Origin: UBA4124 sp052034745
Lineage (GTDB): Bacteria > Patescibacteriota > Minisyncoccia > Phycocordibacterales > UBA9973
DNA: 29,554 nt
Assembly (NCBI GenBank): GCA_052034745.1
Contig: JBPOIF010000014.1
Span: 1 to 29,554, forward strand
Direction of reading: 5' to 3'
A program made the translations under genes and the position numbers. Positions 21,302 through 27,510 of this stretch are shown piece after piece. Within the stretch, counting starts at the first letter, position 1. Every line of letters starts with the position of its first letter. The notes beneath the pieces are model-generated. The model worked only from the letters and a program-made list of their open reading frames with translations. It made no database searches and had not been told where the DNA came from.

Positions 21302-21373
21302 GGCCCTATCGTCTATCGGTTAGGACACATCCTTCTCAAGGATGGAAGCGGAGTTCGATTCTCCGTAGGGTCA
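21302..21373 (+). tRNA. tRNA-Glu (anticodon CTC)
   Basis: A 72-base cloverleaf: acceptor GGCCCTA/TAGGGTC, D-stem GTCT/GGAC, anticodon arm CATCC-TTCTCAA-GGATG (CTC), T-arm CGGAG-TTCGATT-CTCCG, discriminator A. CCA is not encoded. Its last 14 bases recur at 21542-21555. Confidence 0.95.
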
Positions 21374-21415
21374 CAACACAAAAACCGCTTCGCAAGAGGC
21401 GGTTTTTGTGTTGTG
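21372..21415 (+). terminator. Terminator of tRNA-Glu
   Basis: A perfect 17-bp stem (21372-21388 with 21399-21415) that begins with the last two bases of the tRNA. Long A/T-rich arms around a GC core; followed by ATTTTTT. Confidence 0.85.
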
Positions 21416-21416
21416 A

Positions 21417-21519
21417 TTTTTTCAAAGTATTTGAAAAAAAGAATCGAACTGGGAAGGGGTCGGGAAACGGGAGTTTCCCGTGAAGGAAGGCAGCGAAGCG
21501 TTGGAAAACCGTGGGTTTC
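21417..21519. repeat. Cluster of palindromes after tRNA-Glu
   Basis: Three hairpins in about 100 bases: a 10-bp A/T palindrome at 21417-21439 (loop GTA), CGGGAAAC/GTTTCCCG (21461-21480) and TTGGAAA/TTTCCAA (21501-21521 approximately). The 11 bases AGAATCGAACT at 21440-21450 are the reverse complement of the tRNA-Glu T-arm (21352-21362). Looks REP-like. Confidence 0.5.
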
Positions 21520-21541
21520 CAAAGTGTGAGATAATGAGATG

Positions 21542-21555
21542 TCTCCGTAGGGTCA
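21542..21555 (+). repeat. Direct repeat of the tRNA-Glu 3' end (possible att remnant)
   Basis: TCTCCGTAGGGTCA is identical to the tRNA-Glu end at 21360-21373. Such repeats mark integration at tRNA genes, but the accessory gene lies outside the pair and no integrase is present. Confidence 0.5.
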
Positions 21556-21585
21556 TAAAGATTGTTGGGAGTAACAAGTTTCAGT

Positions 21586-22221
21586 ATGTTATCACTATCT
21601 AAAAAAGAAATCGCAGATAAGTTGGATGCTTTTGTATGGAATTATAAAGTTGGAGATAATATCGCTTATAATTTTCAACAGTTATATTTTTTTTATCATA
21701 AAAAAGAAATTGAAAAATCAGAAGAAAAGAAGAAGCTTTACAACAAACATTTATCAATAACAATTGTTTCTATAATTGAAGGAATCTTTTATGACCTTAT
21801 TACTCGGCTGGATGGTGCGACAAATCATTTTCCAGATTCTATAACAGCTTCAAAAGAAGCTCAAATTAAAGCGCATTTAGATAAAGATAAACAATGGTTC
21901 ATGACGCGTCTTGGGAGACGTAAACGTGTTAAAAATTATAAACTTGGAGAAATAAGGGATTTTCTTAAGAGGTATCTTCTTTTGGGGTCACAAACAAATC
22001 CTATATATTCCGACCTAGAAGAAGCGATCTTTTTACGGAACAGGATACATATATTTAATTGGTTTGGAAATTTTGAACGAGATGAACAGGATGTCTTCAG
22101 TGATACTAGGCTAGTTAAATTAGAAAAGTTATTAGTTAAAGTGATTAATGGGATGTTTATAATTTATCCGCGGCCAACTCCATGTAATCAAGCTCAAAAT
22201 TGGTTGGATTTAATGAATTAG
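21586..22221 (+). CDS. AT-rich orphan protein, 211 aa
   Basis: No family was recognised. It is a largely helical, Lys/Glu-rich cytoplasmic protein without a signal peptide. Landmarks: a basic helical segment KKEIEKSEEKKKLYNK (about 36-51), RLGRRKRVKNYKLGEIRDFL (about 105-124), and an R-N-R-I-H-I-F-N-W motif near residues 156-164. R-N-x-x-x-H-type motifs occur in HEPN ribonuclease-like proteins, so a HEPN-type helical protein is a possibility only. The ATG at 21586 follows GGGAG 13 bases upstream; a TTG at 21562 is an alternative. The DNA is much richer in A/T than its neighbours, and it lies beside the duplicated tRNA end, suggesting acquisition. Confidence 0.65.
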   Translation: MLSLSKKEIADKLDAFVWNYKVGDNIAYNFQQLYFFYHKKEIEKSEEKKKLYNKHLSITIVSIIEGIFYDLITRLDGATNHFPDSITASKEAQIKAHLDKDKQWFMTRLGRRKRVKNYKLGEIRDFLKRYLLLGSQTNPIYSDLEEAIFLRNRIHIFNWFGNFERDEQDVFSDTRLVKLEKLLVKVINGMFIIYPRPTPCNQAQNWLDLMN

Positions 22222-22349
22222 TCGCCTAGAGTATTAAAGATATCCTCGAGAGGGTTTTAGGTTGTAAAATATCGTTTTTGTTTTCTATTATTTCGAAAAG
22301 CTCGGTCTTAGCCTCACCCCAACAAGAAACTCCCACCGCACAAAACAAA

Positions 22350-22384
22350 AAGACTGGTACATGTTTTGAACACGTACCAGTCTT
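22350..22384 (-). terminator. Terminator of the 22406-22870 gene
   Basis: An 11-bp stem (AAGACTGGTAC / GTACCAGTCTT) with a further inner TGTT/AACA stem; T-rich on the minus strand. Confidence 0.85.
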
Positions 22385-22405
22385 GCCGATAGAACATTTT
22401 GAACA

Positions 22406-22870
22406 TTAATCAGGGATCACAATGTGAAATCCTGCTGCCACACCTTCATTGTGAGATGTCGGTCGGTGTACCATGTCATGGTACACCGTAAGTTTTTTGC
22501 CATACATACGTATGGCCGTGAACACAGCAATTTCGTCTCCTTCCTTCACAAAAAACAAGGTCATCGTCCCTGGCTCCAATTCCTCAGCATGCATCCTGCA
22601 AAATTCTGTAACCTGTTCTTGTTGGAAGTAGTAGACAGGATTCATCTTTTGAATTTCCTGTTCCATTCTTTCCCATGTAAAATCAGTTTGCATACAATAC
22701 AGGGTGCTTTTAATTGCTTCAGATGGTTTTCCAGGACGATCAAATATTGATCCGTTGAGGTCTGTGCTGATACCAAAGGTAAATACATCTTTTGCACTTA
22801 CGATAGGTACGCCATCAGTTTTTTGGGGAGTGACCAAGCCTCCTTTAATTACTTTAAAAGAGTTGTTCAT
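22406..22870 (-). CDS. Orphan hypothetical protein, 154 aa
   Basis: No family was recognised. A soluble mixed alpha/beta protein without signal peptide. A charged helix (TDFTWERMEQEIQKM, residues about 62-76) is followed by strand pairs (GTMTLFFVKEGDEIAVFTAIRMYGKKLTVYHDMVH, about 100-134). Two Cys (about 59 and 91) show no metal-site pattern. The ATG at 22870 lies 20 bases below the -10 in an A/T-rich leader without Shine-Dalgarno. It is a single-gene unit with promoter and terminator. Confidence 0.65.
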   Translation of the reverse strand: MNNSFKVIKGGLVTPQKTDGVPIVSAKDVFTFGISTDLNGSIFDRPGKPSEAIKSTLYCMQTDFTWERMEQEIQKMNPVYYFQQEQVTEFCRMHAEELEPGTMTLFFVKEGDEIAVFTAIRMYGKKLTVYHDMVHRPTSHNEGVAAGFHIVIPD

Positions 22871-22889
22871 ATGTTTTTAAATTTTAATC

Positions 22890-22917
22890 ATATTAACATT
22901 TATTGTGTATTTGTCAA
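22890..22917 (-). promoter_or_regulatory. Promoter TTGACA-16-TAATAT
   Basis: Minus-strand -35 at 22912-22917, -10 at 22890-22895. The -35 is followed by AAATA, as in several sister promoters. Confidence 0.65.
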
Positions 22918-22954
22918 TATACAGTGTCAAAACTCACTAAAAAGGGTCACAGCC

Positions 22955-22980
22955 AAAAAAAGGCTCCCTTAAGGGAGCCT
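22955..22980 (-). terminator. Terminator of the Cys-rich protein gene
   Basis: The perfect palindrome AGGCTCCCTTAAGGGAGCCT is followed on the minus strand by eight T. Confidence 0.88.
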
Positions 22981-22986
22981 GCGATA

Positions 22987-23232
22987 TCAATCCTGTCCAA
23001 TTTCTTTTTCTTTGAAAACACAAAGTCCGTTACACCATTTTCTCTCTTTGGTACACGTACATTTTAATTCTCCTTTCTTTATATCAGGAGTGTACTTGTC
23101 ACAAACAAAGTCTCCATAATCACTGCGTTTTTTCAGTTCCTTGGAGTGAGTGATTACGGGTAATTGGAGAGGATTTATATCGTGGTCAGTGCATTGTTTC
23201 CCGCAAAATTTGCAAGGAATGGCGTTGGGCAT
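22987..23232 (-). CDS. Cys-rich small protein, probable zinc binder, 81 aa
   Basis: No family was recognised. Eight Cys in 81 residues: C7-x2-C10-x3-C14 with H17 near the N-terminus (CKFCGKQCTDH), one near residue 44 (FVCDKY), then C-T-C (about 58 and 60) and C-x3-C (about 67 and 71). The spacing suggests two structural zinc sites, like small treble-clef or zinc-ribbon proteins. There is no signal peptide. It is transcribed alone from a TTGACA promoter whose -10 region matches that of the next gene upstream. Confidence 0.65.
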   Translation of the reverse strand: MPNAIPCKFCGKQCTDHDINPLQLPVITHSKELKKRSDYGDFVCDKYTPDIKKGELKCTCTKERKWCNGLCVFKEKEIGQD

Positions 23233-23247
23233 ATAACTGTTTTCTTC

Positions 23248-23275
23248 ACACTATCATTTGGAGCCCCTTTGTCAA
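23248..23275 (-). promoter_or_regulatory. Promoter TTGACA-16-TAGTGT
   Basis: Minus-strand -35 at 23270-23275, -10 at 23248-23253. The sequence from AAATG through TAGTGTGA and a GAAAA run is nearly the same as in the promoter at 24165-24192. Confidence 0.65.
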
Positions 23276-23296
23276 TTTTCTATTTTCAAATAAAAA

Positions 23297-23322
23297 AAAG
23301 CCGCACCTTCTGGTACGGCATT
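23297..23322 (-). terminator. Terminator of the 23351-24130 gene
   Basis: GCCG-(C)-ACC / GGT-(A)-CGGC hairpin with one mismatch, loop TTCT, followed on the minus strand by a run of eight T. Confidence 0.8.
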
Positions 23323-23350
23323 GAAGAACGTAGTTAACTTAATGGAACCT

Positions 23351-24130
23351 TTACGCCAGCTGCTTCTCTTTCTTGAAAGCGGTAACGGCGATGTTTTTGA
23401 TGGAAAGGGGAGAGCTGTTGCGCTTGATGACAGTGTTCACCCAGACCGTAAGGTCGTTGAAAAGAAAGGATGTTTTAAATGCTTCTACAGAAGCGCATTC
23501 TTCTTTTGTAAGCGCTTCATGGGTTAAAAGCATGTCACCATTTTTGTCACCGGTAAGTACTACACCGAGGCGTTCGAACAGTGAGCTCGCTGGTCTTTCC
23601 AGAGAAACAATGGGCAGGGAGTCTTTGATCTCGTTGAGAATCACTTTTGTATTACCAGCATTTTCTTCAACAAGAAGTGTAATGCTTGGTAGGTGATTTT
23701 CTAAAAGAAAATCTACCTGGAACAGTGCATCCGCATACAGATCCTTTTTGAATTGGATCGCTTTTTCTACGGTTTCAAGGTAGGCGATTATTCTTTTGAA
23801 ATTGTTTACGCCGTTGCTTATGTGTGCAACGTCCACCTGGTTTGCTTCGTTTTTCCTGATGTTTTCTTCCTTTTGATCAAAGCCGATGATGTGATCATAG
23901 GCTTCGCTGGGAGATCTGTAGATGAGACCAAAGTAATGCATTTCCATCTTCCTCCCACAACCGCATTCACAAGGAAATCTCAGAACCGCGTCCCAGTCTT
24001 CGTTGCCTTCAGTCAGGCGAAACAGGGAATAAGGGCTTTTCAGTCTTCTACTCTCAGCCATACTGTTATTGGAATACTCAGCCCAGCTCGGCAAGTTTTC
24101 CAAAAGGTTTATTTCTATTTTTTTGCTCAT
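23351..24130 (-). CDS. Orphan hypothetical protein with CxCGC motif, 259 aa
   Basis: No family was recognised. It is a soluble protein. Around residues 53-58 is a compact FPCECGCGRKMEMHYF stretch with three Cys, possibly a half metal site. The middle (about 95-150) is helical; the C-terminal part has the acidic-helical LTKEECASVEAFKTSFLFNDLTVWVNTVI segment and a K-rich end. The ATG at 24130 is chosen because the promoter -10 (24165-24170) overlaps the alternative GTG at 24166. Leader of about 28 bases, A-rich, without Shine-Dalgarno. Single-gene unit. Confidence 0.65.
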   Translation of the reverse strand: MSKKIEINLLENLPSWAEYSNNSMAESRRLKSPYSLFRLTEGNEDWDAVLRFPCECGCGRKMEMHYFGLIYRSPSEAYDHIIGFDQKEENIRKNEANQVDVAHISNGVNNFKRIIAYLETVEKAIQFKKDLYADALFQVDFLLENHLPSITLLVEENAGNTKVILNEIKDSLPIVSLERPASSLFERLGVVLTGDKNGDMLLTHEALTKEECASVEAFKTSFLFNDLTVWVNTVIKRNSSPLSIKNIAVTAFKKEKQLA

Positions 24131-24164
24131 AAAGAACTGTTTTAGTGATTGATTGTTTTTCCTC

Positions 24165-24192
24165 ACACTACCATTTAGATGATATTTGTCAA
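24165..24192 (-). promoter_or_regulatory. Promoter TTGACA-16-TAGTGT
   Basis: Minus-strand -35 at 24187-24192, -10 at 24165-24170. It decides the start of the gene below it by ruling out the GTG at 24166. Confidence 0.65.
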
Positions 24193-24232
24193 TTTGTACT
24201 AATTTTTATTTATAGGGGGCGCGGAGGAGTAA

Positions 24233-24260
24233 TTGACAATTTGATACATTGTGTTATTAT
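24233..24260 (+). promoter_or_regulatory. Promoter TTGACA-16-TATTAT
   Basis: -35 at 24233-24238, -10 at 24255-24260; leader of about 35 bases without Shine-Dalgarno before the ATG at 24301. Confidence 0.75.
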
Positions 24261-24300
24261 TAATTCGTAAACCCGTTCTTTAAACCAAAATACAAATGAA

Positions 24301-25044
24301 ATGAACATTCGTATAAAAGATGTTAAGAAAAACGCAGCCTTTACAGTTGCTACTCCTTTCGCATTATTTTCTGCATGTTTCGGGGTATTTGTTGTAGTTC
24401 TCTTTATTATTCTGAGAAGCTTCGTGTATATCGATTTTGAAAAGGGTATCTGGCCCCTTGCGGTGCTTGGTGGCGCTATCGCTATTTTTTTGATCGGTAC
24501 GCCGATCGTGTATCTCTTTGCTTTCCAAAGCAAGAAGGTGCAGAAACGGTACGTGCAGGACATCATTGAGACTAAGTACAACTATGCCAGGGTTCTCAGA
24601 TCATATGCAGAAGACTTTTCAAAAAAAGTGCATGAGATAGCAGAGGAACAGTTCTCCAGACTTTCAAAATCTTCCGAAAAAACAATTGACGACATCGAAG
24701 AGCGGTGGGTTCTTGTGGAAGAAGATATGAAGTTGAAAATGAAATTGGCCTGGCAGGAAGTGAAGAAGGTGATAGACGACCTTGATGATACAGAGGCAAA
24801 GGATGATTTCAGGGATCGTTATCGCAAACATGAAGCGGAGATGCTCGAGCATTTGCAGAAAATCAAACAGTTGTTTGAATCACGCAAAATGAGCACCGTT
24901 GATGAGTTCCAGGAGAAGGTGACCATCTTTATAGATGCTCGGGAGAAAATGATTGCGAAAAACAATGATGAGCATGAAGCTTCTGCCAAAGCACAGGAGG
25001 AGATCGCGAAATCCTGGGAAGATTTTCTTAAACAGCATTTCTAA
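24301..25044 (+). CDS. Two-span membrane protein with long coiled coil, 247 aa
   Basis: No family was recognised. Two membrane helices (about residues 14-40 and 48-74, separated by the short loop YIDFEKGIWP) put both ends on the same, probably cytoplasmic, side. The remaining 170 residues are highly charged and helical with coiled-coil character (FSKKVHEIAEEQFSRLSKSSEKTIDDIEERW..., KLKMKLAWQEVKKVIDDLDD, then RYRKHEAEMLEHLQKIKQLF). Such layouts occur in scaffold and mechanosensory proteins, but no function can be assigned. An ATG five bases upstream (24296) runs directly into a TGA and could act as a decoy start. Confidence 0.72.
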   Translation: MNIRIKDVKKNAAFTVATPFALFSACFGVFVVVLFIILRSFVYIDFEKGIWPLAVLGGAIAIFLIGTPIVYLFAFQSKKVQKRYVQDIIETKYNYARVLRSYAEDFSKKVHEIAEEQFSRLSKSSEKTIDDIEERWVLVEEDMKLKMKLAWQEVKKVIDDLDDTEAKDDFRDRYRKHEAEMLEHLQKIKQLFESRKMSTVDEFQEKVTIFIDAREKMIAKNNDEHEASAKAQEEIAKSWEDFLKQHF

Positions 25045-25056
25045 TCGAACGAACCA

Positions 25057-25079
25057 AAGAGCCAGCAATGGCTCTTTTT
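25057..25079 (+). terminator. Terminator of the coiled-coil protein gene
   Basis: GAGCC/GGCTC stem extended by A-T pairs, loop AGCAAT, TTTTT tail. The tail runs into the -35 of the next promoter. Confidence 0.85.
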
Positions 25080-25105
25080 GACATTATGGCTGAGATAGGT
25101 AGTAT
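25078..25105 (+). promoter_or_regulatory. Promoter TTGACA-16-TAGTAT
   Basis: -35 at 25078-25083 shares its first T bases with the preceding terminator tail; -10 at 25100-25105. Terminator and promoter are fused back to back. Confidence 0.65.
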
Positions 25106-25129
25106 TCTTTTTGGACTAAATCTTTTAAA

Positions 25130-25495
25130 ATGTTCACCAAAATTAGAGTTCTTTTGCATGTCGCTTCTTATATTGCCCAGAGTCCAGAAAAGATAGTTGA
25201 GGCAGTTGATTCTTTTGGATCACTTGTTCTGTGTCCGCCTGAAGGGTTGTACAGAGAGATTCGGGGTTTTACGATGAGTTTGGAAGTAGTTGATCTCAAC
25301 AAACTTATTGAAACAATCAGTAGTATCCCATTTCAATCTATCGCAGATCAGATCACCAAAGATTTTGATTGCCCTAGTGTGTATGTGCATTGTCCAAAGA
25401 TTACCCCTCGCGGTATCTTTGTAACGTACTCTCGAAGTGCTGTAGAAAAAGACATGCTGTTTTTAAAAATCATTTTTGAGGAGTCTGTTCCTTAG
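25130..25495 (+). CDS. Orphan hypothetical protein, 121 aa
   Basis: No family was recognised. A soluble protein with an N-terminal helix (RVLLHVASYIAQSPEKIVEAVDSF), a central amphipathic helix (LNKLIETISSIPFQSIADQITKDF) and strands with Cys (LVLCPPEG, VYVHCPKI). The A/T-rich leader (about 18 bases) lacks a Shine-Dalgarno. It is a single-gene unit and the last of the accessory run starting at tRNA-Glu. Confidence 0.65.
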   Translation: MFTKIRVLLHVASYIAQSPEKIVEAVDSFGSLVLCPPEGLYREIRGFTMSLEVVDLNKLIETISSIPFQSIADQITKDFDCPSVYVHCPKITPRGIFVTYSRSAVEKDMLFLKIIFEESVP

Positions 25496-25500
25496 AGATC

Positions 25501-25538
25501 AAAACCCGTACTTACTTTTTTGGGAGGTACGGGTTTTT
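25501..25538 (+). terminator. Terminator of the 121-aa protein gene
   Basis: AAAACCCGTAC (25501-25511) pairs with GTACGGGTTTT (25527-25537); the T-run continues past the stem. Confidence 0.85.
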
Positions 25539-25567
25539 AAATTGGTAAGCCGGATGTTTGTGTTTGC

Positions 25568-25573
25568 TATACT
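25568..25573 (+). promoter_or_regulatory. Extended -10 TGC-TATACT, leaderless type
   Basis: Ends six bases before the ATG at 25580. Confidence 0.6.
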
Positions 25574-25579
25574 CCCACC

Positions 25580-26128
25580 ATGTCGAAAAAGCCAAAGTAT
25601 ATCCTCGTGATGAAGGTGGGGCCATTTTGCGGATTTTCTCTGGAAGAAATTGTCGCTATCAAACAAAAAGAAGAGGAACACATTGGAAAGTTTTTTCTCG
25701 GATACAGCGGAGTATTTTGCCACCCAAAGCGGGTGAGTGAGTTCGTCAAAAAGGCGAGGAGCGAAGGGGAGACGGTCACGGTCTACTTCATCACCACACC
25801 GTCAAACTTCTCTTCACCAATCGAACGCCTCACGCAGTACTCTCTCGATGGCGAGTTGTGGCAAGGCCTTCCACAAGAAGTACTCTTGGTCGGAAGTAAG
25901 TTCTCTATTGTTGCAAAGGGGCTTCGCCTAGTAGATGAAGAGATAGATCTCGCAGAGTATGTCTCGATGCTCGGGACTGCTCCAGGTAAACGTCTGCATG
26001 AATACCTGCGCTATCGTTGTGACAAAGCATGTGCAATGCTCGATGAGGCGAGTACCTCGGAATCAAAAAAAGTTGCTGTTGCCTACCGCTGTGAACTCGC
26101 TGAAGAGGGGGTCGTGTATGTGAAGTAG
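25580..26128 (+). CDS. Hypothetical protein, 182 aa, core-type expression
   Basis: No family was recognised. A soluble, mixed alpha/beta protein: strand YILVMKVGPFCGF, helix SLEEIVAIKQKEEEHIGKFF, then YSGVFCHPKRVSEFVKKARSEGETVTVYFITTPSNF, which reads like a Rossmann-type or enzyme-like strand-helix-strand unit; a later part has LLVGSKFSIVAKGLRLVDEEIDL. Cys residues at 17, 47, 146 and 151 do not form a known motif. It has a leaderless-type promoter, no terminator, and lies 21 bases before msrB, so partial co-transcription is likely. Confidence 0.7.
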   Translation: MSKKPKYILVMKVGPFCGFSLEEIVAIKQKEEEHIGKFFLGYSGVFCHPKRVSEFVKKARSEGETVTVYFITTPSNFSSPIERLTQYSLDGELWQGLPQEVLLVGSKFSIVAKGLRLVDEEIDLAEYVSMLGTAPGKRLHEYLRYRCDKACAMLDEASTSESKKVAVAYRCELAEEGVVYVK

Positions 26129-26137
26129 AAAATCACC

Positions 26138-26143
26138 TATACT
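26138..26143 (+). promoter_or_regulatory. -10 TATACT, leaderless type, of msrB
   Basis: Ends six bases before the ATG at 26150. Confidence 0.55.
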
Positions 26144-26149
26144 ATAGGC

Positions 26150-26506
26150 ATGCATACACTCACCGAAGAAGAAAAAAGAATCATCATCGACAAAGGTACC
26201 GAAGCGCCCTTTATTGGTGAATATGTGAACAACAAAGAAACAGGTGTCTATGTCTGTCGGCAGTGTGGAACCCCACTTTACAATTCGAAAGACAAATTTG
26301 AATCAACCTGTGGGTGGCCAAGTTTTGATGCAGAGATACCAGGTGCGGTGCACAAAAGTATCGATGCGGATGGTACGAGAACTGAGATCACCTGCGCCAA
26401 ATGTGGCGGGCATCTCGGGCATGTGTTTACGGGAGAAGGATTAACAGATAAAAATATTCGTCATTGTGTCAATTCGATATCGATGAATTTTATTCCTGGA
26501 AAATAA
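26150..26506 (+). CDS. msrB: Peptide-methionine (R)-S-oxide reductase MsrB
   Basis: Reduces the R form of methionine sulfoxide in proteins. The 118-aa single domain has the zinc site C36/C39 (CRQCG) and C82/C85 (CAKCGGHLGH), the substrate loop STCGWPSFDAEI with resolving-type Cys54, and catalytic Cys106 in RHCVNSISMNF. No signal peptide, so it is cytoplasmic. msrA starts two bases after its stop. Confidence 0.96.
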   Translation: MHTLTEEEKRIIIDKGTEAPFIGEYVNNKETGVYVCRQCGTPLYNSKDKFESTCGWPSFDAEIPGAVHKSIDADGTRTEITCAKCGGHLGHVFTGEGLTDKNIRHCVNSISMNFIPGK

Positions 26507-26508
26507 GT

Positions 26509-26997
26509 ATGATAAAGAACATCGTACTGGCGGGAGGATGCTTTTGGGGGATGGAAGAACTCATTCGTACACAGCCTGGAGTGGTTGGTACAGAGGTGGG
26601 CTACACTGGAGGAACGGGAGACAATCCTACATATGAAAAACATGACGGACACGCAGAGGCGGTGGAGATACAGTACGACACCGATAAAACGTCATATCGG
26701 AAGCTCCTTGATTTCTTTTTTCAAATTCACAATCCTACAACACTCAATCAGCAAGGAAATGACAAGGGGACTTCGTATCGATCGGCTATCTTTTATGGCA
26801 ACGAAGAAGAGAAAAAAGAGGCAGAAGCATTTATAACCATCGTGAACAATTCGAAGCGTTGGGAAGGTCCTGTGGTGACGACACTCGAACCACTGACTAC
26901 ATTTTATAAAGCAGAGGAGTATCACCAAGACTACCTCCAAAAAAATCCTGGCGGGTATACCTGTCACGCAATCTGGTTCGATAGTTATCTGGACTAA
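26509..26997 (+). CDS. msrA: Peptide-methionine (S)-S-oxide reductase MsrA
   Basis: Reduces the S form of methionine sulfoxide. The 162-aa product has the catalytic GGCFWGMEE with Cys11, then GYTGGTGDNPTYEKHDGHAEAVEIQYD and FFFQIHNPTTLNQQGNDKGTSYRSAIFY, all family hallmarks. A single further Cys (Cys152, in GGYTCHAIW) could be the recycling residue. The start ATG at 26509 places the active site at its usual position near residue 10; an in-frame ATG at 26464 would overlap msrB. The gene is coupled to msrB, so both sulfoxide forms are repaired by one operon. Confidence 0.96.
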   Translation: MIKNIVLAGGCFWGMEELIRTQPGVVGTEVGYTGGTGDNPTYEKHDGHAEAVEIQYDTDKTSYRKLLDFFFQIHNPTTLNQQGNDKGTSYRSAIFYGNEEEKKEAEAFITIVNNSKRWEGPVVTTLEPLTTFYKAEEYHQDYLQKNPGGYTCHAIWFDSYLD

Positions 26998-27005
26998 GGG
27001 TGCGC

Positions 27006-27011
27006 TATACT
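27006..27011 (+). promoter_or_regulatory. -10 TATACT, leaderless type
   Basis: Ends eight bases before the ATG at 27020. Confidence 0.55.
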
Positions 27012-27019
27012 CTAAACAT

Positions 27020-27496
27020 ATGCATCGATTTTCAGTTGGACTCTTTGCGCTCCTTGGGCTCGTCATCGCGTTTATCCTCGTGACACATAAAGCACGGGCG
27101 CCGTTTGTCGTTCCTGTCCCAGAAGTAGTCTCTCCTGTTGTTACTCCGGAAGTTCCTGCGTCAAAGGACGACCTCATCACACTTGAGTCTCCACTTCCAA
27201 AAAGCCTCATCACATCACCGCTTGTGGTAAAAGGAAAGGCTCGTGGTACGTGGTTCTTTGAAGGTTCGTTTCCGATAGAGATGGTCAACTGGGACGGACT
27301 CATCATCGGCGAAGGGTATGCGACCGCTCAGGGTGAATGGATGACGACTGAGTATGTCCCGTTTGAAGGAACGATCACCTTTACACGCCCTCAGGATGAA
27401 TACAGTGACAAGGGATGGATCATCCTCAAGAAGGACAACCCAAGCGATAACCCCGCACTCGACAACGCCCTCGAAGTCGAAATACAGTACAAATAG
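27020..27496 (+). CDS. Membrane-anchored protein with Gmad2 Ig-like domain
   Basis: A 158-aa protein: N-terminal anchor or signal peptide (about residues 5-22), a Pro/Val-rich linker (PFVVPVPEVVSPVVTPEVPA), and a Gmad2-type immunoglobulin-like domain from about residue 52. Landmarks of that family are SPLVVKGKARGTWFFEGSFPIEMV, GEGYATAQGEWMTTEYVPFEGTITF, and the ending ILKKDNPSDNPALDNALEVEIQYK. The domain is known from spore germination proteins and is common in non-spore-forming bacteria as an extracytoplasmic module. It was likely transcribed with its own leaderless promoter. Confidence 0.88.
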   Translation: MHRFSVGLFALLGLVIAFILVTHKARAPFVVPVPEVVSPVVTPEVPASKDDLITLESPLPKSLITSPLVVKGKARGTWFFEGSFPIEMVNWDGLIIGEGYATAQGEWMTTEYVPFEGTITFTRPQDEYSDKGWIILKKDNPSDNPALDNALEVEIQYK

Positions 27497-27498
27497 CG

Positions 27499-27504
27499 TA
27501 TAAT
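27499..27504 (+). promoter_or_regulatory. -10 TATAAT, leaderless type, within a palindrome
   Basis: Ends six bases before the ATG at 27511. It lies inside the perfect palindrome GCGTATAATACGC (27497-27509), which could be an operator. Confidence 0.6.
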
Positions 27505-27510
27505 ACGCCT

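Noticed and set aside
21313..21522. 69-codon minus-strand frame over tRNA-Glu
   Set aside because: It is antisense to the tRNA and its terminator.
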